From Chersky-806 sp036502405 (GTDB lineage: Bacteria; Actinomycetota; Acidimicrobiia; IMCC26256; JAENVU01): a DNA stretch of 48,523 bases. Shown one piece after another: positions 1 to 7,324 of this stretch (positions within the stretch are counted from its first letter, which is position 1; each line of letters begins with the position of its first letter). The stretch lies in contig DASXYP010000141.1 of assembly GCA_036502405.1 (NCBI GenBank), forward strand, positions 1 to 48,523, read 5' to 3'. The translations under genes and the position numbers were made by a program. The notes under the pieces were generated by a model. It was not told the origin of the DNA. It ran no database searches and worked only from the letters and a program-made list of their open reading frames with translations.

Positions 1-51
1 GCGCTCGACGACCTGCGCGAGCACGACACCCCACACCCGAAGCTGTTCTGA
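1..51 (+). CDS. 3' end of an unidentified gene
   Basis: The frame open from the left edge encodes the C-terminal tail ALDDLREHDTPHPKLF and stops at 49-51. Only 16 residues are visible, so no family can be assigned. Its stop lies 18 bases before the next start, on the same strand, so it is probably co-transcribed with the SnoaL-like gene that follows. Confidence 0.5.
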   Translation, partial: ALDDLREHDTPHPKLF

Positions 52-69
52 CCCGAGAGGAGCAACCCC

Positions 70-552
70 GTGAGCGGACACCCACGCGAAGAGGTCGAGG
101 CGGTCGTCGAGCGGTACTGCGACGTGCGCCGGCGCATCGACGCGGGCGAGCTGCCCTGGAACGCGCTGGCCCAGTTCTTCACCGACGACTGCGTGTACAT
201 CGACCCGGCCTGGGGTCGCGTCGAAGGCATCGGGCCGGTCTCGGAGTTCTTCGAGGACAGCATGCGCGGGCTCGAGGACTGGGACTTCCCGATCGAGTTC
301 GCCGCCATCGACGGCGACAACGTCGTCGTGAAGTGGATCCAGCTGCTCCCGGGCGCACGCGCCGACGGCTCCCGGTACCAGCAGTCCGGGTCCTCGACGA
401 TGGTCTACGCGGGCGACGGCAGGTTCCGCTACCAGGAGGACCTCCTGAACATGGTCCACGTCCTCGACGACCTGCAGGCCAGCGGGTGGAGGCCCGGCAA
501 GGGGTTCGCGAACCCGCCCGCCGAGCCCAACCGCGACTTCTCCCGCCCCTGA
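70..552 (+). CDS. SnoaL-like / NTF2-fold protein
   Basis: 160-residue protein with a GTG start preceded by GAGAGGAG. The N-terminal helix (EEVEAVVERYCDVRRRID), the early F-T-D-D-C-V-Y-I-D segment (about residues 37-45) and the later strand-rich half fit the SnoaL-like or NTF2-like alpha+beta barrel. That fold serves as a small-molecule isomerase, hydrolase or binding protein. The substrate cannot be read from the sequence. A soluble cytoplasmic protein is expected because there is no signal peptide or membrane segment. It probably forms an operon with the truncated gene at the left edge. Fold assignment is by pattern only. Confidence 0.6.
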   Translation: MSGHPREEVEAVVERYCDVRRRIDAGELPWNALAQFFTDDCVYIDPAWGRVEGIGPVSEFFEDSMRGLEDWDFPIEFAAIDGDNVVVKWIQLLPGARADGSRYQQSGSSTMVYAGDGRFRYQEDLLNMVHVLDDLQASGWRPGKGFANPPAEPNRDFSRP

Positions 553-625
553 GCGGCGGCGGCCATCCCAAGATCCCCGCCGCTCGATCACCGCGACCGC
601 GAGCCCGCCCCTGAGCGGCGGCGGC
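542..625. repeat. 22-bp direct repeat (542-563 and 604-625)
   Basis: Two identical 22-bp copies begin CCCGCCCCTGAGCGG and end GCGGC, 62 bp apart. The first copy contains the last codons and stop of the SnoaL-like gene. The second lies in the gap before the convergent membrane-protein gene. This looks like a small local duplication of the gene end. Confidence 0.6.
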
Positions 626-626
626 G

Positions 627-1043
627 CTATCCCGCGCGGCGGAGGGCGGGCAGGCTGTCCGCCGCGTCGGCCGGGATCGACAGCTTCCATCCGGACGCCT
701 CCAGCTGGGCCGCGGTCCGGCGGATCTCGCCGATGCGGTCCGGGCCCACCATCAGCCGGAAGACCCAGACGTCGCCCTGATCGATCACGTCCTGCGCGGT
801 GATGCGGTCGTGGGCATCGACGCTGCCGACCCCGACCCACCCGTCGCGGGACCGGTCGGTGGCGTCGAGGGTGACCGTCGCGCCACTGCGGTTCACGACG
901 GTCACGTCCTCGCGCGCCGGGATCGAGCGCGACAGGTTCACAACGAGGACCAGCGCGGCCAGGACCAGGATCGCGGGTGCGATCCAGGAGAGCGGGACAC
1001 GACGCGACTGGCCCGGGCGCAGTTCAGTGGTGGTCGAGGTCAT
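627..1043 (-). CDS. membrane-anchored hypothetical protein
   Basis: 138-residue protein. A short basic N-terminus is followed by one hydrophobic helix at about residues 20-40 (WIAPAILVLAALVLVVNL), then an extracytoplasmic domain of about 95 residues with no cysteines. I do not recognise the domain. The part reading VTVVNRSGATVTLDAT looks like beta strands. The two minus-strand genes upstream also encode small membrane proteins, so the three (1748 down to 627) probably form one operon. Function unknown. Confidence 0.6.
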   Translation of the reverse strand: MTSTTTELRPGQSRRVPLSWIAPAILVLAALVLVVNLSRSIPAREDVTVVNRSGATVTLDATDRSRDGWVGVGSVDAHDRITAQDVIDQGDVWVFRLMVGPDRIGEIRRTAAQLEASGWKLSIPADAADSLPALRRAG

Positions 1044-1094
1044 GCGATTCCTCCGGTTCGGATCACATCGGGATCGGGGCGAAGGCCCTGGGCA

Positions 1095-1250
1095 TCAGGC
1101 GGCCGGCTCATCGGGATCACCGCCCCACTTGGCCAGGAACAGGAACACGAACGGCAGGATCATCAGGGCCACGCACATCGCCAGCACGATCGGCCACGCG
1201 ATGTCCGCCGCCGAGACCCCCAACGACAACGCGTCGTCGTGACTGCTCAC
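1095..1250 (-). CDS. small single-span membrane protein (51 aa)
   Basis: GTG start at 1250, with GGAAAGG about a dozen bases upstream. The 51-residue product has a short polar N-terminus, one hydrophobic helix (WPIVLAMCVALMILPFVFLF) and the tail LAKWGGDPDEPAA. It lies between two other minus-strand membrane-protein genes with short gaps. The strongly hydrophobic helix and start signal make it more credible than a random frame. Function unknown. Confidence 0.5.
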   Translation of the reverse strand: MSSHDDALSLGVSAADIAWPIVLAMCVALMILPFVFLFLAKWGGDPDEPAA

Positions 1251-1367
1251 GAGGACCGCCTTTCCACGCCGGCCCGGCGCGCGGCCCGTCCGACGTTGGC
1301 TCGCATCTCTGCCGTCGCGCGGGTGCGGGACGGCTCGTGACCGGGTGCGCCGCGGCTGCGGCGCCGA

Positions 1368-1748
1368 TCACGCGATGCGGGCGAGTGGCGGCGCGCGGTT
1401 CGACGCGCTCCCGCGCAGGGCGACCCTGCGGAGGGGGCGTGACGGGCTACGCCGCAGCCGGCGCAGCAGGCACATCGCCGCGAGTGCGGCGGCGAGACCC
1501 GGGAGCGCCCAGAGTGGTCCGAGCCGGAGCTCGATCGTGCGGAGCGCGCCGAGCACGGGCACCGCGGCCGCGTCGCCGGCGTCGAGCGCCGCGTTGATGC
1601 GGTCGCTGCCGTGCTCGGTGTGCACGACCTGCGCCCGCGCGACGTGCGTGACCCCGGCCTGGCCACCGATCGAGATCCACGCGGCCGCCACCACCAGGAC
1701 GGCGAGCACCACGAGCAACGCTCGGTGGGTGCGCCGACCGGTCCGCAT
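1368..1748 (-). CDS. two-span membrane protein, hypothetical
   Basis: 126-residue protein with an ATG start. A basic N-terminus (MRTGRRTHR) leads into a transmembrane helix at about residues 10-30. A loop of about 45 residues follows, then a second helix at about 78-97 (LWALPGLAAALAAMCLL) and a basic cytoplasmic tail. The positive-inside pattern puts both ends in the cytoplasm. No family recognised. It is first in the run of three small membrane-protein genes reading toward 627. Confidence 0.5.
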   Translation of the reverse strand: MRTGRRTHRALLVVLAVLVVAAAWISIGGQAGVTHVARAQVVHTEHGSDRINAALDAGDAAAVPVLGALRTIELRLGPLWALPGLAAALAAMCLLRRLRRSPSRPLRRVALRGSASNRAPPLARIA

Positions 1749-1829
1749 GCGGATCGAGCCTACCGGGCGACCACCCCGACGAACCCCTCGATCGGCGGGT
1801 TCCCGCTCCGTTCGCAGGTGGGAAACGCC

Positions 1830-3194
1830 CTATTCACGGGCCATGTTGGCGAACTTGACGAAGTGGTCCAGGAACGCGAGCCGGGCCATCCCGGTGGGCC
1901 CGTTGCGGTGCTTGGCCACGATCAGCTCGACCACGCCCCGCTGGTCCGACTCCGGGTTGTACGCCTCGTCGCGGTAGATGAACATCACCACGTCCGCGTC
2001 CTGCTCGATCGATCCCGACTCGCGGAGGTCGGCGAGCATCGGACGCTTGTCCTGGCGGTACTCGAGCTGGCGGTTCAGCTGCGAGAGCGCCATCACCGGG
2101 CAGTCGAGCTCGCGGGCGAGGATCTTGAGGCCGCGGGAGAGCTCGGAGACTTCGACCTGGCGGTTCTCGGACCGGCGGGGCGAGCTCATGAGCTGCAGAT
2201 AGTCGACGACGACGAGCGCGAGGTCGCCGTGGCGGGCCTTGATGCGCCGGGCCTTCGCCCGCATCTCCATCACGGTGCAGTGCGGGTTGTCGTCGATGAA
2301 CAGCGGCGCCTCACCGAGGTGGCTGATCGCCGCGTTCAGCCGGCTCCAGTCGGCATCCTGCAAATCTCCGGTCTGCAGCTTGCGTGCGTCCACTCGCGCC
2401 TCGGCCGCGAGCATGCGCTTCGTGAGCTCGACCGCACCCATCTCCATCGAGAAGAACACGACGGGCCGCCGGCTGACCATCGCCACGTTCGCCGCGGCCC
2501 CGAGCGCGAAGCTCGTCTTGCCCATGCCCGGGCGCGCCGCGGCCACGACGAGGTTCGACGGCTGGAGCCCCAGCAGGATGTTGTCGAGCTCCGTGTAGCC
2601 GGTCGGGACGCCGGTCATCGTGTCGCTCTCGCCGTAGAGCGCCTCGAGCTGATCGACCGTGGCGGTCACTGCTTCGAAGACGCGGACGAGCGACTCCGAG
2701 ATCCGCTTCTCCGCGACCTCGAAGACCATGGCCTCGGCCCGGTCCACCGTGTCGGTGACGTCGTCGGGCTGGTTGTACGCCGACTCGGCGATCTCACCCG
2801 AGACGGTGATCAGCCGGCGCAGCAGCGCGAGCTCGCTGACGATCTTCGCGTAGTGGCCCGCGTTGGCGGATGCCGGCGTCGACGCCTGGATCTGCGTGAG
2901 CGTGGACTTGCCGCCGAGCGCTTCGAGCAGGCCGCCCCGGCGCAGCTCCTCGGCCACCGTCACCGGGTCGACCGGTTCGCCCTGCTCGTAGAGCGACCAC
3001 ACCGCTTCGAAGATGTGCCCGTACGCGGGCTTGTAGAAGTCGCTCGCGTCGACCCGCGCCTCGACCGCCGCGGTGATCGCGTCGCGGGAGAGGAGCATGG
3101 AGCCGAGCAACGACTCCTCGGCTTCGAGGTTGTGCGGCGGGATCCGCTCGGCGCTGCGCCGCCTCCCGCGCTCGTCGTCGATCGACTGGATCAC
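1830..3194 (-). CDS. dnaB: replicative DNA helicase DnaB
   Basis: Hexameric 5'-3' helicase of the replication fork, loaded at oriC and contacting primase. With the start at GTG 3194 (AAGGGG just upstream) it is 454 residues. The frame stays open to 3356, but those 54 residues are low-complexity and precede the normal start region. The DnaB N-terminal domain (PPHNLEAEESLLGSML) is followed by the RecA-like domain with Walker A RPGMGKTS at about 221-228, Walker B VVVDYLQLM, and the ESGSIEQDADVV segment. No intein interrupts it, unlike M. tuberculosis DnaB. It is the last gene of the rpsF-ssb-rpsR-rplI-dnaB block, separated from rplI by a 244-bp gap holding a strong hairpin. Confidence 0.96.
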   Translation of the reverse strand: MIQSIDDERGRRRSAERIPPHNLEAEESLLGSMLLSRDAITAAVEARVDASDFYKPAYGHIFEAVWSLYEQGEPVDPVTVAEELRRGGLLEALGGKSTLTQIQASTPASANAGHYAKIVSELALLRRLITVSGEIAESAYNQPDDVTDTVDRAEAMVFEVAEKRISESLVRVFEAVTATVDQLEALYGESDTMTGVPTGYTELDNILLGLQPSNLVVAAARPGMGKTSFALGAAANVAMVSRRPVVFFSMEMGAVELTKRMLAAEARVDARKLQTGDLQDADWSRLNAAISHLGEAPLFIDDNPHCTVMEMRAKARRIKARHGDLALVVVDYLQLMSSPRRSENRQVEVSELSRGLKILARELDCPVMALSQLNRQLEYRQDKRPMLADLRESGSIEQDADVVMFIYRDEAYNPESDQRGVVELIVAKHRNGPTGMARLAFLDHFVKFANMARE

Positions 3195-3301
3195 GCGTCC
3201 CCTTCGTCCCGGCCGTTGCCCTCGGCTCGGGCACCGGGGCATGGTCGCAGTTCCACCCTGTGGGGAGGAAGGGGAGAAGCCCCGGTATTGCTGTGAATTG
3301 G

Positions 3302-3344
3302 TTGTGGATGACCGAGGCCGTCGTCCCCAGGGCTGGGGACGACG
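3302..3344. promoter_or_regulatory. 12-bp perfect hairpin and a DnaA-box-like 9-mer in the rplI-dnaB gap
   Basis: CGTCGTCCCCAG (3319-3330) and CTGGGGACGACG (3333-3344) form a perfect 12-bp stem around GG. No U-tract follows on the transcribed (minus) side, so it is not a classical intrinsic terminator. It could attenuate dnaB expression or protect an mRNA end. TTGTGGATG at 3302-3310 resembles a DnaA box and lies about 108 bp upstream of the dnaB start. Confidence 0.5.
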
Positions 3345-3438
3345 ATCCCACGCCATTGTCGGCCACGGGTGTGACAGCTTCGGGGACCCCGGGCGCGCCC
3401 GCGGAACGATCGCCGCGAATCCCTACGAGCCGGTCGCG

Positions 3439-3885
3439 CTACTCGGCGACGACCTCCACCGCCATCGCGACGGTCACGTCCGCGTGCAGCTGCACCGGCA
3501 CCTCGGCCGGCCCGAGCGCCTTCAGCGGCTCTGCGAGCGTGACCTTGCGCCGGTCGATCTCGACGCGGGTCTGCTCCTTCACCGCGGCGACGATGTCCGC
3601 CGCGGTGACCGAGCCGAAGAGCTTGCCGCCCTCACCGGCACGTGCCTTGACCTGGATCGGGCTCGTCGTGAGGCGGGTGGCGAGCTCCTGGGCCGCCTCC
3701 TTGTCCCGGTCGTCGCGGATCTGGCGGTTCCGGCGCATCGCGCCGGCCTGGTCCACCACACCCTTCGTCGCGACGATCGCGAGACCGCGCGGCACGAGGA
3801 AGTTCCGGGCGTACCCGTCCGCGACCTCGAGCAGGTCCCCCTTGCGGCCGAGCTTCTCGACGTCTTCGCGCAGGACGACCCTCAT
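3439..3885 (-). CDS. rplI: 50S ribosomal protein L9
   Basis: 148 residues, the normal length for L9. The diagnostic N-terminus is intact: MRVVLREDVEKLGRKGDLLEV, then GYARNFLVPRGLA. The central helix and the C-terminal rRNA-binding domain follow. L9 binds 23S rRNA near the L1 stalk and helps maintain reading frame. Its ATG overlaps the rpsR stop as ATGA, indicating translational coupling. Confidence 0.96.
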   Translation of the reverse strand: MRVVLREDVEKLGRKGDLLEVADGYARNFLVPRGLAIVATKGVVDQAGAMRRNRQIRDDRDKEAAQELATRLTTSPIQVKARAGEGGKLFGSVTAADIVAAVKEQTRVEIDRRKVTLAEPLKALGPAEVPVQLHADVTVAMAVEVVAE

Positions 3886-4370
3886 GCTTCGGCCTCGGCG
3901 CCCGACGTCGCCTCCGCGGCGTCCGACCCGGTGCTCTCGGCGACGACCACGGCGGTCTCCTCGACCACCTCGACCGTCACCCCTTCGGGCAGCTCCTCGG
4001 TCTCACCCACGGTGGGCGGCGGCGCGTCCGGCGTCGGCATCGGCGCGGACAGGTCCGCGCGGTCGCCGCGGTCGCGGCGGCCGCTCCGGCTCCGCTGGGT
4101 CACCTGCCGGACGCTGTAGGGCAGCAGCGCCATCTCGCGCGCGACCCGGATCGCCCGCGCGACCTCGCGTTGCTGCTGCGCGTTGTTGCCGGTGACCCGG
4201 CGGGCGCGGATCTTCGCCCGCTCCGACATGAACCGCCGCAGCAGGTTGACGTCCTTGTAGTCCACCCAGTCGATGCTGTCCTGGTTGAGGATCGACACCT
4301 TCTTCTTGGGTGTCCGCCTGCGGTCGGCGGCCTTCGAGTCCTTGCCGCGCCGTTCGCGATCTCGTGCCAT
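3882..4370 (-). CDS. rpsR: 30S ribosomal protein S18, zinc-free form with acidic tail
   Basis: 162 residues from ATG 4370; typical S18 is 75-90. The S18 core is at about 23-92 (DYKDVNLLRRFMSERAKIRARR, then the REVARAIRVAREMALLPY helix). The four cysteines of zinc-binding S18 are absent: the site reads KKKVSILNQDS and the later position GNN. It is therefore a C-minus, zinc-independent type at the main operon locus. Residues 93-162 are a Pro/Glu/Ala/Val-rich acidic extension, probably disordered, of unknown role. The frame is open upstream to 4721, but that part only shadows ssb. S18 pairs with S6 (rpsF) on the platform of the small subunit. Confidence 0.93.
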   Translation of the reverse strand: MARDRERRGKDSKAADRRRTPKKKVSILNQDSIDWVDYKDVNLLRRFMSERAKIRARRVTGNNAQQQREVARAIRVAREMALLPYSVRQVTQRSRSGRRDRGDRADLSAPMPTPDAPPPTVGETEELPEGVTVEVVEETAVVVAESTGSDAAEATSGAEAEA

Positions 4371-4398
4371 GGTCGTTGCCGCTCCGTTGTCTCGTTGC

Positions 4399-4896
4399 TC
4401 AGAAGGGTTCTTCGTCGCCGAACTCGTCGGCCGTGCCGCCCGCGTCGGGGACCCGAGCCGGGGCGGGACGGCTGCCGCCGCTCCCACCGCCGGTGTCGCC
4501 GCCACCACCGGGACCGCCCGGACCGCCACCACCGCGCCGCTCGGAGCGCCGCACCTCGGCGGTCGCCCAGCGCAGGCTCGGGCCGACCTCGTCGGCGATG
4601 ATCTCGACGACGGTGCGCTTCTCGCCCTGCTCGGTCTCCCAGCTGCGTTGCTCGAGCCGGCCCTGCACCATGATGCGGTTGCCCTTGGCGATCGAGTCGC
4701 TGACGTTCTCGGCCATGTCACCCCAGCAGACGACGTTGAAGAAGCTGGTCCGCTCCTCCCACTCGTTCGTCTGGCGGTTCTGCCAGCGCCGGCTCACGGC
4801 GATGCCGAGGCGTGCGTTGGCCTGGCCCGACGCCGTGTAGCGGATCTCGGGGTCTCGGGTGAGGTTGCCCACCACTGTGATCGTGTTGTCAGCCAT
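4399..4896 (-). CDS. ssb: single-stranded DNA-binding protein
   Basis: 165 residues. The OB fold is at about 1-115 (ITVVGNLTRDPEIRYTASGQ, SFFNVVCWGDMAENV, KGNRIMVQGRLEQRSW). A glycine-rich linker of GGGGPGG type follows, then the acidic tip DEFGDEEPF that recruits replication and repair partners. It coats ssDNA at forks. It lies between rpsF and rpsR, the classic arrangement, with AGGAGA upstream of the ATG. Confidence 0.96.
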   Translation of the reverse strand: MADNTITVVGNLTRDPEIRYTASGQANARLGIAVSRRWQNRQTNEWEERTSFFNVVCWGDMAENVSDSIAKGNRIMVQGRLEQRSWETEQGEKRTVVEIIADEVGPSLRWATAEVRRSERRGGGGPGGPGGGGDTGGGSGGSRPAPARVPDAGGTADEFGDEEPF

Positions 4897-4967
4897 TCCC
4901 TGGTCTCCTGTTCATCGTGTCCGACCCGGACCCGTCCCGCGGGGCGGCCCGGAGCCGTTCGCTCGAG

Positions 4968-5327
4968 CTAGTCCTCGTCGTCGGCGTCGCGCGTGAGCGG
5001 CGTCTCCGGTTCCGGAGTGCCGGCCAGCTTCCCGTAGACGTGCTCGGGGATGCGCAGGACCTTGTGACGGACCACCTCGTCGGCAAGGGAGAGCGTCCGG
5101 TGCAGCTCGTCCATCGCCGCGGGCTCGGCCTTGGCCTGGAGGACCACGTAGTAGCCCTCCCAGCGGTGCTTCACCTCGTAGGCGAACCGTCGCTTGCCCC
5201 AGAAGTCGATCTGGCCCTTCTGGGCGCCCCTCGACTCGATGAGCTGGACGGAACGGTCGACTGCGGATCGGATCGTCTCCTCTTCCAGATCCGCGTCGAA
5301 GATGATCATGACCTCGTACGGCCGCAT
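4968..5327 (-). CDS. rpsF: 30S ribosomal protein S6
   Basis: 119 residues. MRPYEVMIIFDADLEEE and the FWGKRRFAYEVKHRWEGYYVVLQ strand block are diagnostic of S6, and the C-terminus is acidic. The ATG has a full AAGGAGG Shine-Dalgarno. It is first gene of the rpsF-ssb-rpsR-rplI-dnaB block. The 162-bp gap to panB upstream should hold the operon promoter, but I could not place a convincing -35/-10 pair. Confidence 0.96.
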   Translation of the reverse strand: MRPYEVMIIFDADLEEETIRSAVDRSVQLIESRGAQKGQIDFWGKRRFAYEVKHRWEGYYVVLQAKAEPAAMDELHRTLSLADEVVRHKVLRIPEHVYGKLAGTPEPETPLTRDADDED

Positions 5328-5489
5328 CGGCTCGTACCTCCTTCGGACCGCAGCTCGGCTGCGGGCTCCCGGATCGCCCGGATCGGACGCCAGGAGCAGG
5401 TTGGGGTCGCGCCCACCCTGGGGTGTGCGCGGTGATCTACGAGCCGGTGAGGCTAGCAGAGGCTTCGGACGGACCTATCGGTGAGGACG

Positions 5490-6401
5490 CTACCGAGCCG
5501 GTGGGACAGCAACGGTCGGACCGTCCGCGTAGAGGTCGAAGGCCTCACCCATCTGGTCGGTCATGTGGTACGTCTCGTCGCTCGACGGGAACGTCCCGGA
5601 CCGCACGTCCGCAACGAATTGCTCGACTGCCTCGGTCGCGCTGGCGCGCAGGTCGACGTAGCGCCGGACGAACTTCGGCAGCTTCCGGTCCTCGAGGCCG
5701 AGCAGGTCGTGGTACACGAGCACCTGGCCGTCGCAGTGCCGGCCCGCTCCGATCCCGATCGTCGGGATGTCGATCGCGTCGGTCACCATCCGGGCGACCC
5801 CGTCGGGGACGCACTCGAGCACGAGCGCGAAGCACCCGGCCTCCGCGAGCGCGATCGCGTCGTCGACGATGGCCCGGGCGGAGTCGAGCTGCTTGCCCTG
5901 GACCCGGAACCCGCCGAGCGAGTGCACCGACTGCGGCGTGAGCCCCAGGTGGCCCATCACCGGGATCTCGGCGTCGAGGATCGCCGCGACGGCGTCGAGC
6001 CGCTTGCGTCCACCCTCGAGCTTCACCGCGCCGGCGCCCGCGCGTACGAGCGCGGCCGCGTTGCGCACGGTCTCCTCGCGAGAGACGTGATAGCTGAGCC
6101 ACGGCAGGTCACCCACGATCAGCGGCCGCGGGCGCGTGCGCGCGACGGCACCGATGTGGTGGACCATGTCGTCGGTCGTCACCTGCAACGTGTCGTCGTA
6201 GCCGAGCACGACCATCGCGAGGGAGTCCCCGACGAGGATCATGTCGGCTCCCGCGGCGTCGACCACGCGTGCCGAGGGCGCGTCGTAGGCGGTCACCATC
6301 ACGAGGGGTGCCGCGTCGCCGTCGCGCAATTGCTGTTTGCGTGCGGTGACATCGGGCGCGCTCATCGGGCGAACGCGTGCGGTGGAAGAACCCGTGGTCA
6401 T
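5490..6401 (-). CDS. panB: 3-methyl-2-oxobutanoate hydroxymethyltransferase
   Basis: First committed step of pantothenate (CoA) synthesis: transfers a hydroxymethyl group from 5,10-methylene-tetrahydrofolate to 2-oxoisovalerate. With ATG 6401 (GGAGGG upstream) it is 303 residues. The frame runs open to 6506 without a better start. Family motifs seen: MVTAYDAPSARVVDAAG, the metal-site region VGDSLAMVVLGYDDTL, GDLPWLSYHVS, GAVKLEGG, and PVMGHLGLTPQSVH. TIM-barrel, cytoplasmic, normally decameric. A single-gene unit here, read toward rpsF. Confidence 0.95.
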   Translation of the reverse strand: MTTGSSTARVRPMSAPDVTARKQQLRDGDAAPLVMVTAYDAPSARVVDAAGADMILVGDSLAMVVLGYDDTLQVTTDDMVHHIGAVARTRPRPLIVGDLPWLSYHVSREETVRNAAALVRAGAGAVKLEGGRKRLDAVAAILDAEIPVMGHLGLTPQSVHSLGGFRVQGKQLDSARAIVDDAIALAEAGCFALVLECVPDGVARMVTDAIDIPTIGIGAGRHCDGQVLVYHDLLGLEDRKLPKFVRRYVDLRASATEAVEQFVADVRSGTFPSSDETYHMTDQMGEAFDLYADGPTVAVPPAR

Positions 6402-6541
6402 GTCGACCCTCCGCCGTCCAGGGCTCACACGGCTCCCGGCAGCGACGTCAGGATATCCGGCGCCCAGGGATTGGGCTACCCGCCGCTCCGGTCGTTGCCA
6501 CTCCACCTCCGTGACCAGCTCCGACCCTGCGCTCCCGTGCC

Positions 6542-6547
6542 TACGCT
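6542..6547 (+). promoter_or_regulatory. -10 element of a probable leaderless promoter
   Basis: TACGCT at 6542-6547 ends six bases before the GTG at 6554, so transcription would start at or next to the start codon. The same layout recurs in this window; see the separate finding. Confidence 0.4.
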
Positions 6548-6553
6548 TCAGGC

Positions 6554-6757
6554 GTGAGCGAGCGAGTGTGCGAGAACTGCGCGATGCCCGACGAGGAGCT
6601 CGTGCTGGTCCGCCGGGTCTACGTCACGCCCGAGCGCTGGGACAGCCCCCGGGCGGAGGCGCGCGTCGTGGACGAGGCCGAGCTCTGGTGCATCTCCTGC
6701 TGCTCGCAGTACCCCCACGTCGTCGAGGGTGACGACGAGGACACCACCGACACCTGA
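6554..6757 (+). CDS. small Cys-rich (zinc-ribbon-like) acidic protein
   Basis: 67 residues from a GTG start with no Shine-Dalgarno and a TACGCT -10 six bases upstream, suggesting leaderless translation. Paired cysteines C6-x2-C9 and C46-x2-C49 (plus C50) suggest one zinc-ribbon site, and the tail is acidic (EGDDEDTTDT). I do not recognise a named family. It lies divergent to panB and convergent with the DUF5318 gene. Confidence 0.6.
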   Translation: MSERVCENCAMPDEELVLVRRVYVTPERWDSPRAEARVVDEAELWCISCCSQYPHVVEGDDEDTTDT

Positions 6758-6794
6758 GGGATCCGCCCGTCAGGGTCGCTCAGCCTTGTGAAGG

Positions 6795-7160
6795 TCAGCC
6801 CGCGTGCCGCCGGCCATGGAGCTCACGGGCGCCGAGGTGATTCCAGCGGCAGGCCGTGCAGACCTCGACGACGTAGCGGTCGAACTCGTCGTGCTTGGCC
6901 CGGAGCTTCTCGAGCTCGCCCGGGTACGAGAGGCAGCGCCCGTTGGCGTGCTTGAGCCCGTCGCCGTAGACGTAGGAGACGTAGTAGACGTCGCGCCCCG
7001 CGCAGACCGGGCACTTGATGCCGGCCCGCTCGCCGACGTTGCGCGCGGCCCGGATCAGCTCGGGATGGGCGTCGCACACGTCGCTGCGGCTGCGCACCCC
7101 CCGCCGCAGATCGCGAAGCACCGCCCGGCGGGCGAGCTCGTAGTTGGTACCCCTGGGCAC
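6795..7160 (-). CDS. DUF5318 family zinc-ribbon protein
   Basis: 121 residues. Two Cys pairs, C50-P-V-C53 and C101-T-A-C104, suggest a zinc ribbon. The region around YYVSYVYGDGLKHANGRC and the ending FDRYVVEVCTACRWNHL match the actinobacterial DUF5318 family (Rv0049-like). The role is unknown. In mycobacteria it likewise lies next to a padR-ino1 pair read in the other direction, so the neighbourhood supports the call. Confidence 0.8.
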   Translation of the reverse strand: MPRGTNYELARRAVLRDLRRGVRSRSDVCDAHPELIRAARNVGERAGIKCPVCAGRDVYYVSYVYGDGLKHANGRCLSYPGELEKLRAKHDEFDRYVVEVCTACRWNHLGARELHGRRHAG

Positions 7161-7216
7161 GCAGGAAGTGTAGGCAGCGCCGCCGCGTACCCCGCGCTCG
7201 GTCCGGAGCGGGCGCG

Positions 7217-7245
7217 TTGCCGCGGGCGCGCCGGTGTGCCATACT
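7217..7245 (+). promoter_or_regulatory. padR-ino1 promoter
   Basis: TTGCCG (7217-7222), a 17-bp spacer and CATACT (7240-7245) make a good sigma-70-type promoter. Transcription would start near 7252, at the left edge of the palindromic operator and about 73 bases before the padR start. Confidence 0.6.
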
Positions 7246-7250
7246 GCTCC

Positions 7251-7275
7251 TCGATATATCGGAGCGATATATCGA
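7251..7275. promoter_or_regulatory. duplicated palindromic operator, probably for PadR
   Basis: TCGATATATCG (7251-7261), spacer GAG, then CGATATATCGA (7265-7275): a perfect 11-bp inverted repeat. Each half itself contains the palindrome CGATATATCG. It covers the predicted transcription start of padR-ino1. AT-rich palindromes of this type are usual for PadR winged-helix dimers. Autorepression of padR with co-regulation of ino1 is the inference. Confidence 0.7.
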
Positions 7276-7324
7276 CGTTCACAAAGTGGTCTTTCCGGAC
7301 CACCCGACCCCGGGGAGCACGACG

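Noticed and set aside
1247..1666. 139-codon minus-strand frame between the small membrane-protein genes
   Set aside because: Mostly overlaps the 126-residue two-span protein in another frame; Arg/Ser-rich shadow composition.
1611..3296. 561-codon plus-strand frame opposite dnaB
   Set aside because: Shadow of dnaB; composition VRD/LRDRR-like and no domain.
3302..3310. A second origin at the DnaA-box-like 9-mer before dnaB
   Set aside because: Only one site and no cluster; kept as a possible regulatory site only.
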